Numbered from the stretch's first letter, positions 37,714 through 46,900 are shown. The stretch is 56,078 nt of DNA from Pseudomonadota bacterium (GCA_023428295.1 JAEYYV010000309.1:1-56078), one strand, 5' to 3'. A program made the numbers and translations. Notes: generated by a model not told the origin, from the letters alone.

Positions 37714-38139
37714 TTACTTCTCGTCAACGATAGGGCTCCAGTTGCCGCTGATCAACTCGACGATGATCTGCCGGTCGTCGGGGCGAACCTCGAAGTTGAA
37801 GTGCCGGAGGAAGTTCATCCCGAGCAGCCCGTCGAACCCTTCGTGATCGAGATCGAACACGTTGACCATGAAGTCCGGCGTGGTGACCCCAAGCGCCGAG
37901 AACTCCGAGACGTTCAGCGAGTAGCCGTGCTCCTCGCCGATCGCGCTGTGTACTCTGGTGCTCTTGTCGCCGTCGCGTGCGCCGTAGCCAAGCTCGTCGA
38001 TGAGGTCGGGTAGCAGCGTCGTGGCCGCAGCGCCGGTGTCCAGCACGAGCCGGCGCAGGGCCGTTCCGCGTGGCCCACGGAGTTGCACTTCGACGAGGAT
38101 TAGCTCGCCCTCGTAGTCAAAGGGGCTCGTGACCTTCAT
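37714..38139 (-). CDS. Retropepsin-like aspartyl protease, 141 aa
   Basis: The motif LVLDTGAAATTLLPDLI contains the DTGA active-site triad of single-domain retroviral-type aspartyl proteases, and FDGLLGMNFLRHF follows as the conserved second strand/helix. Such proteases act as homodimers. ATG at 38139 is chosen because it overlaps the stop of the upstream gene as TGATG (38137-38141); a longer frame from 38205 would intrude on that gene. No signal peptide is seen. It is likely made with its partner from one transcript. Confidence 0.8.
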   Translation of the reverse strand: MKVTSPFDYEGELILVEVQLRGPRGTALRRLVLDTGAAATTLLPDLIDELGYGARDGDKSTRVHSAIGEEHGYSLNVSEFSALGVTTPDFMVNVFDLDHEGFDGLLGMNFLRHFNFEVRPDDRQIIVELISGNWSPIVDEK

Positions 38140-38420
38140 CAAGCAAAGAACACCGGGGGACGCCGCAAGGGCTTCTTTGACTTGCCGGTGAACACGACGG
38201 TCCATGTCGCGTATCGAAAGTCGGTGCGAATGGGATCGAACGCTATACGTCGTGTCGGGCCATGGCCGACGACCCTCCCCGTCGCGATCGTCGGGCTGCG
38301 TGGCTCGACCTTCGTCACGTCGACCAAGCAGACGAACTGATCGGGATACCGTGCGCAGATCTCCGCCCAGGGCAGCAGCTTGCTCTCGATGATGAGCGTG
38401 ATCTGTTCGGCAGCGTCCAT
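38139..38420 (-). CDS. Hypothetical partner of aspartyl protease, 93 aa
   Basis: ATG at 38420 (MDAAEQITLIIESKLLPWAEICARYPDQFVCLVDV); GTG at 38444 could also start it. The protein is beta-rich (GRVVGHGPTRRIAFDPIRTDFRYATWTVVFTG) with no signal peptide or known motif. Its stop overlaps the protease start, so the two are translationally coupled. A small beta-barrel regulator or inhibitor of the protease is a reasonable guess, no more. Confidence 0.65.
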   Translation of the reverse strand: MDAAEQITLIIESKLLPWAEICARYPDQFVCLVDVTKVEPRSPTIATGRVVGHGPTRRIAFDPIRTDFRYATWTVVFTGKSKKPLRRPPVFFA

Positions 38421-38490
38421 GCGTCGATCATTCCGACCGGCCACGGCGTGTCAAGTTTCTTGCCTCGCCGTGCGGCCGATCCCGAAGTAG

Positions 38491-38832
38491 TCCCTCAAGC
38501 GTATCAACAACATCCTCGCGGTGTTGTCCAAGCCGCTGAAGTACGCGGCCGATTGCGAGATGATCATCACGGCACCGCGCATCGGCATGTTCAAGGTCGA
38601 GCGGCCCGAGATCGTCGCGTGGGACTTCGAGCAGTACGTTCGGCTCCTCGTGGCGGCGAAGGCCGAAGGTGACGAGTGGTACGCGACGATCTGCTTAGCC
38701 GGTGAAGCCCGCCTGCGCGTCGGCGAGGTGAACTCGCTGCGCTGGCGCAAGGACGTGGATATGATCGCCAAAACCCTGACCGCCGCTTGGAGAACTCTCG
38801 CTAGTATCGCAAGCGTCAGATACCTGATGTGA
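38491..38832 (+). pseudogene. Tyrosine-recombinase (phage integrase) remnant
   Basis: Reading from just after the TAG at 38488-38490: a SAM-like helical core-binding part (RINNILAVLSKPLKYAADCEMI) runs into LLVAAKAEGDEWYATICLAGEARLRVGEVNSLRW, the start of the catalytic domain with its first Arg in LRVGE. The His-x-x-Arg and Tyr parts are missing: the frame breaks near 38790. This is an inactivated integrase and a sign that the stretch was once mobile. Confidence 0.7.
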
Positions 38833-38839
38833 TGAGGGG

Positions 38840-39406
38840 ATGACGACGAGGCACACGATCCGCCGCGGCGCGCCGCTGTTCTGGATGACATTTCTGACGC
38901 TCATCTGTGGAGCCTTCCCGGTCGGGATCGCGGTCGTTCTCGTGCTGGAATACGGCGCGAGCGCGCCGCTGGTGGGACTCGTCATCGTCCTCGCGCTGGC
39001 GTGGCTGTATCTGCTGGCCCGCGGGCTCATGATTCGTTTCGTGGCCGACGAGGCCGGCCTCCTGGTCGCGAACATGTTTCGCACGCATCGGATCCCGTGG
39101 TCAGAGATCGCGTCGCTCACCACCGGGCTCGGAAGCATCGGGATGCAGAGTGGAGCGGGTCGCGTCGAGCTTCACGTCGAGCTCGCGTCCGGATCCAGGA
39201 TCATGTCGACCGCCACGGGCGCCCCGACCGAGCGCTTCGAGAAGCTGGTGAAGGATCTGATTCCGGTGATGAACCTGGCCACCGCGCACGGCGTCCCGAC
39301 CGAGTGGAGGAACCTGAGCGAGCTCGAGAAGCTCGTCGTCGAACGCGTCCTCCGAGCGACCGAGAACGTCGCCGGGGCCGCGCGCAACATCCACAGGTCG
39401 TCGTAG
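38840..39406 (+). CDS. PH-domain membrane protein, 188 aa
   Basis: Two membrane helices (FWMTFLTLICGAFPVGIAVVLVL and PLVGLVIVLALAWLYLLARGL) are followed by a bPH6-like beta domain (MIRFVADEAGLLVANMFRTHRIPWSEIASLTTGLGSIGM) and a C-terminal helix. Similar proteins are common and of unknown role at the inner membrane. It starts 7 bases after the integrase remnant's stop. Confidence 0.7.
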   Translation: MTTRHTIRRGAPLFWMTFLTLICGAFPVGIAVVLVLEYGASAPLVGLVIVLALAWLYLLARGLMIRFVADEAGLLVANMFRTHRIPWSEIASLTTGLGSIGMQSGAGRVELHVELASGSRIMSTATGAPTERFEKLVKDLIPVMNLATAHGVPTEWRNLSELEKLVVERVLRATENVAGAARNIHRSS

Positions 39407-39410
39407 CCGC

Positions 39411-39633
39411 ATGCTCCGCGGTGGGGGAAGGGCTGCCGTCACGTTCACCGAACCGGCAATCAAGCCCAGCCTGGATCACGATCATGCCGAGGCTGCCGAT
39501 CATCTCGTCGTCGAAGCGGATGAACTGCACGGTGTCGAGCGCGTCAGTGCTCCCAGACCTCGGTCTCGGTGATGCGCCAGGTGCGCTGAAGGCGGTCGGC
39601 GTTTCTCGCGTGGGAGTCCTCATGCGATTTCAT
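39411..39633 (-). pseudogene. Broken small gene, two frames
   Basis: Two adjoining frames look coding: MKSHEDSHARNADRLQRTW... (39633 to 39544, ending at a TGA after EVWEH) and TDALDTVQFIRFDDEMIGSLGMI... (from 39545 leftward). They meet within one codon, as expected of a frameshift in a single ~75-residue protein. The ATG at 39623 of the second frame overlaps the TPR gene stop. No family is recognised. Confidence 0.3.
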
Positions 39634-40864
39634 CCCACGACTTGCCCGCTGCCATCGCCGCGAGACAGAACCGGGCGCCCTGGTTGTCTCCGGGGTTGAG
39701 CCACAACATCTTCGTGAACGCCGCCTTGGCGAGGCGAACGTCACCGAGACGCCAGTTCGCGATGCCGACACCATGCAAGCAGCGCAGGAACGGGCGGTTG
39801 TCGACCAGGCCCCACGGCAGCACACCATCGAAGTCTTTCCCGAGCGAGAGCGCGCCGATGGTCATGCCCATCTCGTAGTGCCGCAGCGCCTGTTTGGGGC
39901 TGTGATCGAACTCGAGGTTACCGAGGTGAGCGTGCGCATCGAGGCAGCGGAGATCACGTGCGAGGAGATCCATCAGCGCCTTGTATGCGGCGCGAACGTC
40001 ACCGGATTCGCGCAGGTCGGCGGCGTCCATGATCGGGTCGGAATCCCAGTCTTCGGGGTCTGCACCCGGGATGATTTGCTCCATCTCGACCATCGGGCGA
40101 GTACCACGCGCGATGATCGCTTTGGCCCACGGCTCGAGTGGCTCACCTTCTTCCCCCCAGTACTCGTGTTCGGGATCCCATTCACCTTCATTCCTGAGTG
40201 CGAGCAGAGGGAGCCCGAGCGCCTCAGCGTCGAAGCGCATCACAGTGATCTCGCCGTTGATGTACGGGTGGCGCGCGTGCGTCCACTGCTTCGTCGGGAC
40301 GACCGTGATGATCGCACCGGGAACCTCGTCGCGCACCGCCGTGCGCAACGTGACTACGCGAGAGCTCCCGAGCATCCGGCAGTGCAACGCGTTCGACCGG
40401 CACGCGAGCACGACGAGATCAGTAGGCGTGCCGATCTCGACGTCGCCCTCGACGACCTTGTGCGGACGGCTTTTCGACGCGGCAGATCCTGCCGACGAGA
40501 CGAGTCCCAGCCAAGTGCGGTAGCGAGCCACAAGAGCGTCTGCAGCGCTTCCCGCTGCGAACATCACATCAACGAGACTCACTTCGTACGCGGCGCCATT
40601 TCGCTCGCACACTGCGAAGAGGCCGGCGCGCACGCCACTCGGACGAAGAAGCTGGGTGACCGTGACCGGTTCGCCGACGACGTGTGCATCGGCAGGAAGT
40701 CGAATCTCGGACGTCCCCTTGTAGATTTCGTCCAACTCCGACTCGTCTTCGTTGGCCACGGAGCGCGAGCGCTGCTTCTGGGGCTGCCTGTGCCGCACCG
40801 ATGCGGGCGCCTTGCGCTTTCCGGTAGCTCGCATGCGACTGAGCCTATCGCGAAGGTCGGACAC
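39620..40864 (-). CDS. TPR-like hypothetical protein, 414 aa
   Basis: The N-terminal half is basic and beta/alpha mixed (ADAHVVGEPVTVTQLLRPSGVRAGLFAVCERNGAAYEV). The C-terminal half has tetratricopeptide-like helices: RAAYKALMDLLARDLRCLDAHAHLGNLEFDHSPKQALRHYEMGM and FLRCLHGVGIANWRLGDVRLAKAAFTKMLWLNPGD. GTG at 40864 is used; ATG at 40834 with AGG upstream is an alternative. No signal peptide. Function unknown; it is in the accessory stretch between the two att-like repeats. Confidence 0.7.
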   Translation of the reverse strand: MSDLRDRLSRMRATGKRKAPASVRHRQPQKQRSRSVANEDESELDEIYKGTSEIRLPADAHVVGEPVTVTQLLRPSGVRAGLFAVCERNGAAYEVSLVDVMFAAGSAADALVARYRTWLGLVSSAGSAASKSRPHKVVEGDVEIGTPTDLVVLACRSNALHCRMLGSSRVVTLRTAVRDEVPGAIITVVPTKQWTHARHPYINGEITVMRFDAEALGLPLLALRNEGEWDPEHEYWGEEGEPLEPWAKAIIARGTRPMVEMEQIIPGADPEDWDSDPIMDAADLRESGDVRAAYKALMDLLARDLRCLDAHAHLGNLEFDHSPKQALRHYEMGMTIGALSLGKDFDGVLPWGLVDNRPFLRCLHGVGIANWRLGDVRLAKAAFTKMLWLNPGDNQGARFCLAAMAAGKSWDEIA

Positions 40865-41005
40865 GATCGCGGCGTCGCGTTGTTAGCGTCCGCGCGATCT
40901 CGCCAGCTATTCGAAGATCTCGAATAACTGTTCCCCGGCTCGCTGTCCTCGAAGATCATCTTCAAAGAGCAATTGATCGCCGAGGGTTCATCGTCGTCGG
41001 AGGTG

Positions 41006-41034
41006 GCAGTTATCCGAAACGGCTGGATAACTGC
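41006..41034. promoter_or_regulatory. Perfect 10-base inverted repeat
   Basis: GCAGTTATCC (41006-41015) and GGATAACTGC (41025-41034) flank a 9-base spacer. There is no T-run, and no gene is close enough on the right strand for a terminator, so a protein-binding or recombination site is more likely. Confidence 0.4.
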
Positions 41035-41193
41035 AGCCGCTCATCCCTCCGCGACGCGCACGCCCGCATGCACGCCCGGAGCTCGCTGCGATCGTTGCCT
41101 CGGCTGCATCGTCTCGATCGAGAGTCTATCTGCGCGACATGTTCCGCGTGCTGCCGCACTAGCCGCAGCACCGTCCTCGTCGACAAAATGTTG

Positions 41194-41214
41194 TGCGAGC
41201 GGGGGGACTCGAAC
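41194..41214 (-). repeat. tRNA 3'-end-like direct repeat, copy 2 (candidate attachment site)
   Basis: It matches the copy at 37236-37258 over its whole length except for two G bases in the homopolymer, and on the minus strand carries the T-arm-like GGTTCGAGTCC. The nested stem GCCGAGACG/CGTCTCGGC lies just beyond it. It could be the boundary of the CRISPR-Cas region. Confidence 0.5.
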
Positions 41215-41330
41215 CTCGCCGAGACGAACCACGATCTGCAATGAGTCTCGTGGCCTTGCAAGCGTCTCGGCAGGTTAGCGGGTTCCCTGGTCCGCCCTGG
41301 TCCGGTGGGATCGGGGTGGATCGGCTGCGC

Positions 41331-41350
41331 CGTGGAAAAATTTTGCCACG
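41331..41350 (-). terminator. Stem-loop after the cas operon and AlbA_2 gene
   Basis: Arms CGTGG (41331-41335) and CCACG (41346-41350) flank an A/T loop, three bases past the stop of the AlbA_2 gene. On the minus strand a T-run sits in the loop rather than after the stem, so termination would be weak. Confidence 0.4.
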
Positions 41351-41353
41351 CGC

Positions 41354-42841
41354 TCAAGCGCGCTCCTTGGCGTCGAGCGCGTCGCGTCCGGCGGCGGTGA
41401 GCCGGTACCTCTGGAGCCGGCTGTTCGGCTTGTCGGGGATGGTCATCTCGATGAGACCAGTCGCCAGGGTCGGGCTGAGGTACGCCGCGCCAAAGTGTGC
41501 GCGGCTCTGGAGCTTGAGGGCCGCTTGCAGCTCCGTGCGCGAGAGCGGCTGCCGGGCGCCAGCGAGCACGGCTAAGAGGCGCGCGACCTCGGCTGTGACT
41601 TGTCCTGTGACTTGGTCGGTGACTTGTCCTGCGACTTGTCCTGTGACTTGTCCTGTCGGCCGACCCTGCGCGACAGGTACGTGGAACGTGACATCGACGC
41701 CGATCGACGAGCCCTCGAAGGTCGGCGGCGCGATACCGGCGGCCTTGCACATCTCGGCGACGCGGTTGGTGCCGCGGCCCCAGCGCTCGATCAGCCCGGT
41801 GCGGTGGAACGTGTCGGCGATGATCGGGTTGCGGAGCACCGACTTGTGCCGGCGTCGCAACAGGTCCGCCGTGATCCCGCGCGGGAACGCGCCGATGCTG
41901 CCAATCTCGACACGGTCGTCGTAGATCGCCAGGAACATCGCGCCGCCTGGGTTCGAGTAGTCGCGGTGGATGATCGCGTTCACCAGGATTTCGCGCAGCG
42001 CGTCGGGCGGAATCAGCGGCGTCTCGACGCGTCGCAACTGCGTCGGAACGATCTTCGCGGGAAGCGGGAAGTGACGCTCGCAGAACAACTGCGCCTCTTC
42101 GAGCAGCTTGAACGCCGGGCCGCGCACGCTGCGCTGATCCATGAACTCGGCTTTGTCTGTGCCGCGGAACCGCGCCATGCGGATCTCGCACTGCGGATAG
42201 TTCGGCATGAACTTCTTGCCGAACAGCACGATGGCGGCGCGGAGGATCTTGCCGTTCTCGCGTAGGCCGAGCCGATCGAGCGCCTCGGGCAGCGTTCGCG
42301 CCGACGGTCCCGAGATCCGTCCCGCACCCTCAATGTTGCGCAGGATGCGGAATACCTCGTCGCGATCGATGTCCTTGATCGTCATCTCGTCGGCGATCTG
42401 GTTCTCCCAGCGCCGCCGGCTGTGCATGCGTTCGAGCAGTAGCGCCTCGAACCGCTCGCGCGGCATCTTGCGCGTGGTGTTGTTCACGCGCTCGAACGGC
42501 CGGCCGTCGTACGTGAACGGCACCGAGTCGGTCAGGCCGGCCACGGTCAGCACGAGCACGGACAAGGTCGCGTTGACCTTCACGCGCTCGACCTCGATCT
42601 CGATCGGCGGCTCGAACTTGTCGCGCGCCGCCGAGATGTCGTGGAGCGTCTGCTCGCTGACCTGCTGGCCGATGATCTCGCCGTTCGGCTTGGCGCCGAT
42701 CACGACCTGGCCGCCCTTGGCGTTGGCGAACGCGCAGATCGTCTGCATCGCCTCGCGTAGCTCTCCCGTGGAGCGCTTCAGCTCCAGCGTGGACGACTCG
42801 CCCTTGGCCACGAGCGCGCGCAACTCACGCAAGGTGGTCAC
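41354..42841 (-). CDS. AlbA_2/Schlafen-like ATP-binding regulator, 495 aa
   Basis: The N-terminal AlbA_2 (Schlafen AAA_4-type) domain shows SSTLELKRSTGELREAMQTICAFANAKGGQVVIGAKPNGEIIG. A GHKL-ATPase-like part follows (REILVNAIIHRDYSNPGGAMFLAIYDDRVEIGSIGAFPRGI), then a linker of QVTGQVAGQVT repeats and a winged-HTH C-terminus (LSRTELQAALKLQSRAHF). This family includes putative DNA-binding regulators and some defence-related proteins. It starts 39 bases after the cas8-like gene stop on the same strand, so it may be the last gene of the cas transcript. Confidence 0.8.
   Translation of the reverse strand: MTTLRELRALVAKGESSTLELKRSTGELREAMQTICAFANAKGGQVVIGAKPNGEIIGQQVSEQTLHDISAARDKFEPPIEIEVERVKVNATLSVLVLTVAGLTDSVPFTYDGRPFERVNNTTRKMPRERFEALLLERMHSRRRWENQIADEMTIKDIDRDEVFRILRNIEGAGRISGPSARTLPEALDRLGLRENGKILRAAIVLFGKKFMPNYPQCEIRMARFRGTDKAEFMDQRSVRGPAFKLLEEAQLFCERHFPLPAKIVPTQLRRVETPLIPPDALREILVNAIIHRDYSNPGGAMFLAIYDDRVEIGSIGAFPRGITADLLRRRHKSVLRNPIIADTFHRTGLIERWGRGTNRVAEMCKAAGIAPPTFEGSSIGVDVTFHVPVAQGRPTGQVTGQVAGQVTDQVTGQVTAEVARLLAVLAGARQPLSRTELQAALKLQSRAHFGAAYLSPTLATGLIEMTIPDKPNSRLQRYRLTAAGRDALDAKERA
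41594..41653 (-). repeat. Five tandem 12-bp repeats in the AlbA_2 gene
   Basis: Units of TGTGACTTGTCC with one to two changes each, five in a row, encode GQVT-like tetrapeptides between the ATPase-like and HTH parts. The 12-base unit keeps the frame, so copy number can vary freely. Unit size and coding position exclude a CRISPR array. Confidence 0.8.
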
Positions 42842-42880
42842 GGCGTCTCCGTCAGCTCATGTGTGGCCGTCGTGCCCATA

Positions 42881-43900
42881 TCACGTTTCTGGCCGATCCC
42901 CTCGGAGGCTCTTCGTCTTGGTTGCGCTCATCACGGGGCGCGCTGGGGAAAACATCCCATCGTAGCCGTCGGCCTGCTTTGTCAGCGACGCGCGCAACAC
43001 CGTCGAGATCCCCAGCGCGTGCCGTGCATCGCCGTCCAGCCTCGCTAGCGACGGATGGGCAACCAGCGTGCGGACCGACTCCACACCAGCTGCTACCTCC
43101 CATAGAGGCCATATGAACTCACCCTGTTTTCGTCGCCCTTCGCATCCCGTCGTGATCATCCGATCGCCGGTTCCGCTAACAGGAAAGCACGCGAGTCCGC
43201 GGAACCCCAGCCACTCCGCGACTGGCAAGGATCCACCCCCGAAGCCCGTGTAGATCGCGGCCGGCGTATCAGCCGTTGGCGCCCAGCACAACGTGCGTGG
43301 TGCCTTCACAAGTTGGCCGCGAGAAAGCTCTTCGGACACGATCTCCTGAGTGAGATAGCCGCGTATCTCCTCAACCTGCGCAATGAAATAAGCGTTCCTG
43401 CTGGTGAAGTCGAAGAATGTCGGCATCGAAACAGAGTCGAGGGGGCCGTCCTCATCGACCGGAAGGTGATCCTGCGCGACGATCTCCAAGGGTACGGACT
43501 CGTCGATCACCTCGGTGGCTGTCTCGCACATGAGGGCACATGCATAGGCGAGTGCCTCTTCGTCGCCGGAATCTCGTCTCAGAGACAGCCAAGCACGCAG
43601 AATGCCGATCGGCGCGCGAAGTCCCTGGACAGACTTAGGTCCGCGCTTCTCCTGCTTCAGATAACGGAATCGTAGAAGGGCACTGTCTCTCCAGCTGGCA
43701 GCGTCGGAGAGCACGCTTTCGACGATAGTTTCGAACGATGCGACACCCTGTATGACCGGTCGCCAGGCGTCGAGGAGCCGCCATGAGAGCGTCACCTGCG
43801 GAAAGCGAGTCGAAAGCACGCGCTGGAGTCCGACTCCAGCGAGGAACCCAAGTGGAGTCCCACCGTCGAGTCCATGGACGACGCCGTCGAACTCAGTCAT
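42881..43900 (-). CDS. Cas8-like large subunit candidate of type I-G system, 339 aa
   Basis: The gene begins with ATG at 43900, 8 bases before the cas3 stop, with AAGGAG seven bases upstream. The sequence opens GVVHGLDGGTPLGFLAGVGLQRVL and has FFDFTSRNAYFIAQVEEI and WLGFRGLACFPVSGTGD segments, reminiscent of Csb3/Cas8u-type subunits of this subtype. It is shorter than Csx17. Identification rests partly on its place beside csb1-csb2-cas3, so it is less sure than those. The role would be PAM recognition within the Cascade-like complex. Confidence 0.6.
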   Translation of the reverse strand: MTEFDGVVHGLDGGTPLGFLAGVGLQRVLSTRFPQVTLSWRLLDAWRPVIQGVASFETIVESVLSDAASWRDSALLRFRYLKQEKRGPKSVQGLRAPIGILRAWLSLRRDSGDEEALAYACALMCETATEVIDESVPLEIVAQDHLPVDEDGPLDSVSMPTFFDFTSRNAYFIAQVEEIRGYLTQEIVSEELSRGQLVKAPRTLCWAPTADTPAAIYTGFGGGSLPVAEWLGFRGLACFPVSGTGDRMITTGCEGRRKQGEFIWPLWEVAAGVESVRTLVAHPSLARLDGDARHALGISTVLRASLTKQADGYDGMFSPARPVMSATKTKSLRGDRPET

Positions 43901-46900
43901 CGCGCTGCTCCTTCTCGCTCTCGCGGTGATCTGCGAGACGTACGATTGCCTCGAGCCACGCCAACCCCCACCACCCATATCGTCGTACGAGGCGCCAGAA
44001 CCGCTCGGTGATGCCTGAATCAATGCGGGCCAACGTGTGATCGCTCTTCTCGCTGAGCGAGATCCCATCGAACGTTGCTTCCACGTTCACGGGCTCACGA
44101 TCACGGATCGGGGGTGCCAGTGGGCGGCACCATCCGTGATGAGAGGCAACAAGGTGCAGAACCAGATCCCAGTCATGCGCGCGGGCTGCGAGTGTCGGAT
44201 TTGCCTCAACCAGGGCCACTGACATGAGCTCGTGTCGCATGCCGCGTGGATAGCGAGCTGCAACGCGAGCGCGCTCACGCGCCGCTCGATCGGCCGCCGG
44301 CAACTCAGACTTAGCCAAGAGTGTTGAGGCGACAGCGTGCCGAACGGAGTCTCCGCCGTGGAGCATGAGCTGAAACCGAGGATCGGCTTTCCCAAGGTCA
44401 TGAAGGCGAGCCGCCAGCGTAATGTCGCTTATGAGTGTCTCTGTCAGAGACAGCGCGAGAGCGAAGCGATTGGCGAACGACGCGACACCGTCGAGGTGCT
44501 GATCGAGCGAAATCGCCGTTCCGAGAAAACTCCCGCCGTCGTTCTCAGTCGTCGCGTCAGCCGAGCCGCTGGCGGAGAACGACACGATCCCCGCTAGGCG
44601 CCGCAGGTCCTCACGCTCAACGCGACGACCGCCAAGGGTTGCCCTCCATGTGCCAGCGGTGGTCACTACCTCGACGAGAGTGGTCCGATTCGTGAGCGCC
44701 GAGAGCAAGCACTGCGCCCAAGCGGGCATCGTTTCCGACAAGAGAGCCTGGCCACGCCAATCTTCGAAGGCTATCCGGGCGTCGTTCGTCGACACCTCGT
44801 CCTCCGTACTTCGCGGAGTCGGTCCCGAACGGAGGACGTCAGGGAGATTCCATGCGCGAAGCACACCTGGATGCCACCTAACAACTGCGCGAGCGCGCTG
44901 GATGAGCTGTGCTTCATCGCCTCGATCCATCACCGGCTCGGCCGCTTCAGGATCCCAACACGCGAACGTCTGACTGATTCCGCCGTAGAGCGCGGGGACG
45001 ACGAGCGTATCACCTGGCTTGATCTCTTCTGGCTTGCGCGCGATGGCGACGGTGTCGCCACTCCAGACGAGAGCTGGTGCGATCCCGCGAGCGTCCTCGT
45101 CCATCGGCGCAGTCGTGCCTTCGACATCCGCGATAGCAGGTGAGGCGACTTGCTGCCCTTGCCCGCGCATGGCGACCACGCCGAGCCAACTGCGCAGAGC
45201 CCAGATTGGAAGCGATAGCGCTTCGAGCGCGCTCGGCGGAACAACATCGAGCATTTCGCTCAAACCTTCGAGGTTAGGCTCACCGATTGCGGCCGGATCG
45301 ATGTCCGCTCTCCACACGACATGGACGTCGGCCGTCTCTCGATCAGGTCCGTGGAGAAACGCGGCGATGTCGGGATCAGCAGATGGCTGCGGCAACGTTT
45401 GGACCCAACGATCGAGATGGCTTCCGACAAGAACCGGCGCCGCGCGTTTGGGCGTGAGCAACTTCGAGCGCTTGCCGTCCGGCAGACGTGCGATGCGCGC
45501 GTTCATCGCATCGACGCCGAAATCTACGACTTCAACATCGCCGTTCTCTGTTCCGTCAGGTGATCTGAGCCAGGCCCAGGTTTCGCGAATCGCGATTCCG
45601 TAGATCGGATCGGGGCCCGCCGATTCGTCCACGTCGCGAGATCCGGCCAGCACCACAGCGTCGGTAGTGACAAGGTCGCCCATGCGATCGAGCCTGCCGA
45701 AGCGCTGTCTTAGAGCGTCCAGACTCGCGCACTCGGTGATGAGCGCATCGAAATCGAAGTCCGCGCCAGCCTCGATCGCCTGCGTCGAAACAACCAGGAT
45801 CTGCTCGTTGGTGCGAGAACGCCCAGCGCGAATGCGTTCAACAAGATCGCGTTCCAGGTCCGCGCGATCGAGAGGTCGCATCCGACCGGTCACCAGCCGA
45901 ACGCTCCAGCCGTCGGGGAGCTCATCGGAGGCAAGTGTTGCGATGCGCCGAGCCGTGTCGACGCGGTTGACGATGACGGCGACAACCCGCCTCACTCCGT
46001 CGGCAACGATGCGGTTGGTCTCTTCGACACAGGCTCGCGCGAGCAGTTCACGCGACCGAAGGGGATCGCTCGGTGTCTCTATGGTTCTCAGGCGTGCGCG
46101 CTTGGATGCTGAGAGCCTCGGGCCGAGCGTCGGCCGGTCTGCTTCGCTCCACGTGAAGGTATCGTTCGGCCGCTCAGCAACAGTGGCGGACATCCGGACC
46201 GCGCGGATCGGGCGCGCGTTTGTCGCATCGAGACCATTGGCTCGGGCGTACACCGTGGAGATCGCATCGAGTGTTTGCTCGAAGGGACGCGAAAGATGAA
46301 CCTCATCGAGTAGGTACAGTGTGTCGCGGCCGAGCAGTCCCGCGTGGACAGGTTTCATCGAGTCAGACACGCCGTACCCGCGAAACAGCAACCTCGATCC
46401 GACTTGGTCGACGGTGGATACAAGGATTGTCGGCTGGTGTGGCGTTCGCGCCCAATCCGACTCGCGAGGCATGCCACCGCGTAGGATCGCGGGCAGCAGC
46501 GGCAACGCTGTGGCGTCACACTGAAGCGATCGTAGTGCCTCGGCTACGCGCCCGAGCACGCCGCCACTGGCGCTCTGGAGTTGGCTCGCGAGGTGGACCG
46601 CGCGCCGATATGCCTGATCGACCACGACCCGGCGATCCACGACGAGGATAATGCGCCGTGGCTGTCGTCGCTGATCAGGCGCAACGAAAGCATCGAGCGC
46701 GAGTGCGAACAACGCGATGTCGAGCGCCGCGGTTTTTCCAGACCCGGTTGGAAGGTCGAGAGTGGATGGCCATCCATCGGAGCGGACCTGGCTCAGCAGC
46801 CGCACTTGCCAGTCGAAGGGCTTCAGCGGCCGGCGGCGCCCGTCAGCATCTTCGCGCGTCCACATCGCACCGAAGAACTCCTCGAAATGCTCGATATCGA

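Larger units (their letters stand above)
40865..41353. other. Gene-free stretch with several inverted repeats
   Basis: No gene is supported. It holds a 7-base inverted repeat (TATTCGA 40908-40914 and TCGAATA 40920-40926), a 10-base one at 41006-41034, the tRNA-3'-end-like repeat at 41194, a nested stem at 41218-41271 and a terminator-like hairpin at 41331. Such density of symmetric sequence fits a regulatory or recombination junction. Confidence 0.5.

Noticed and set aside
37236..41290. Complete tRNA genes at the T-arm-like sequences
   Set aside because: Only the T-loop and acceptor-like 3' end can be recognised. No anticodon arm, D-arm or matching 5' acceptor strand can be paired.
41594..41653. 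Short tandem repeats as a CRISPR array
   Set aside because: Units are 12 bases, contiguous with no spacers, in frame inside a protein-coding gene. CRISPR repeats of this subtype are about 36 bases with unique spacers.
42867..43116. Small plus-strand frames opposite the cas8-like gene
   Set aside because: They have no ribosome site and oppose a coherent reading frame that is coupled to cas3.
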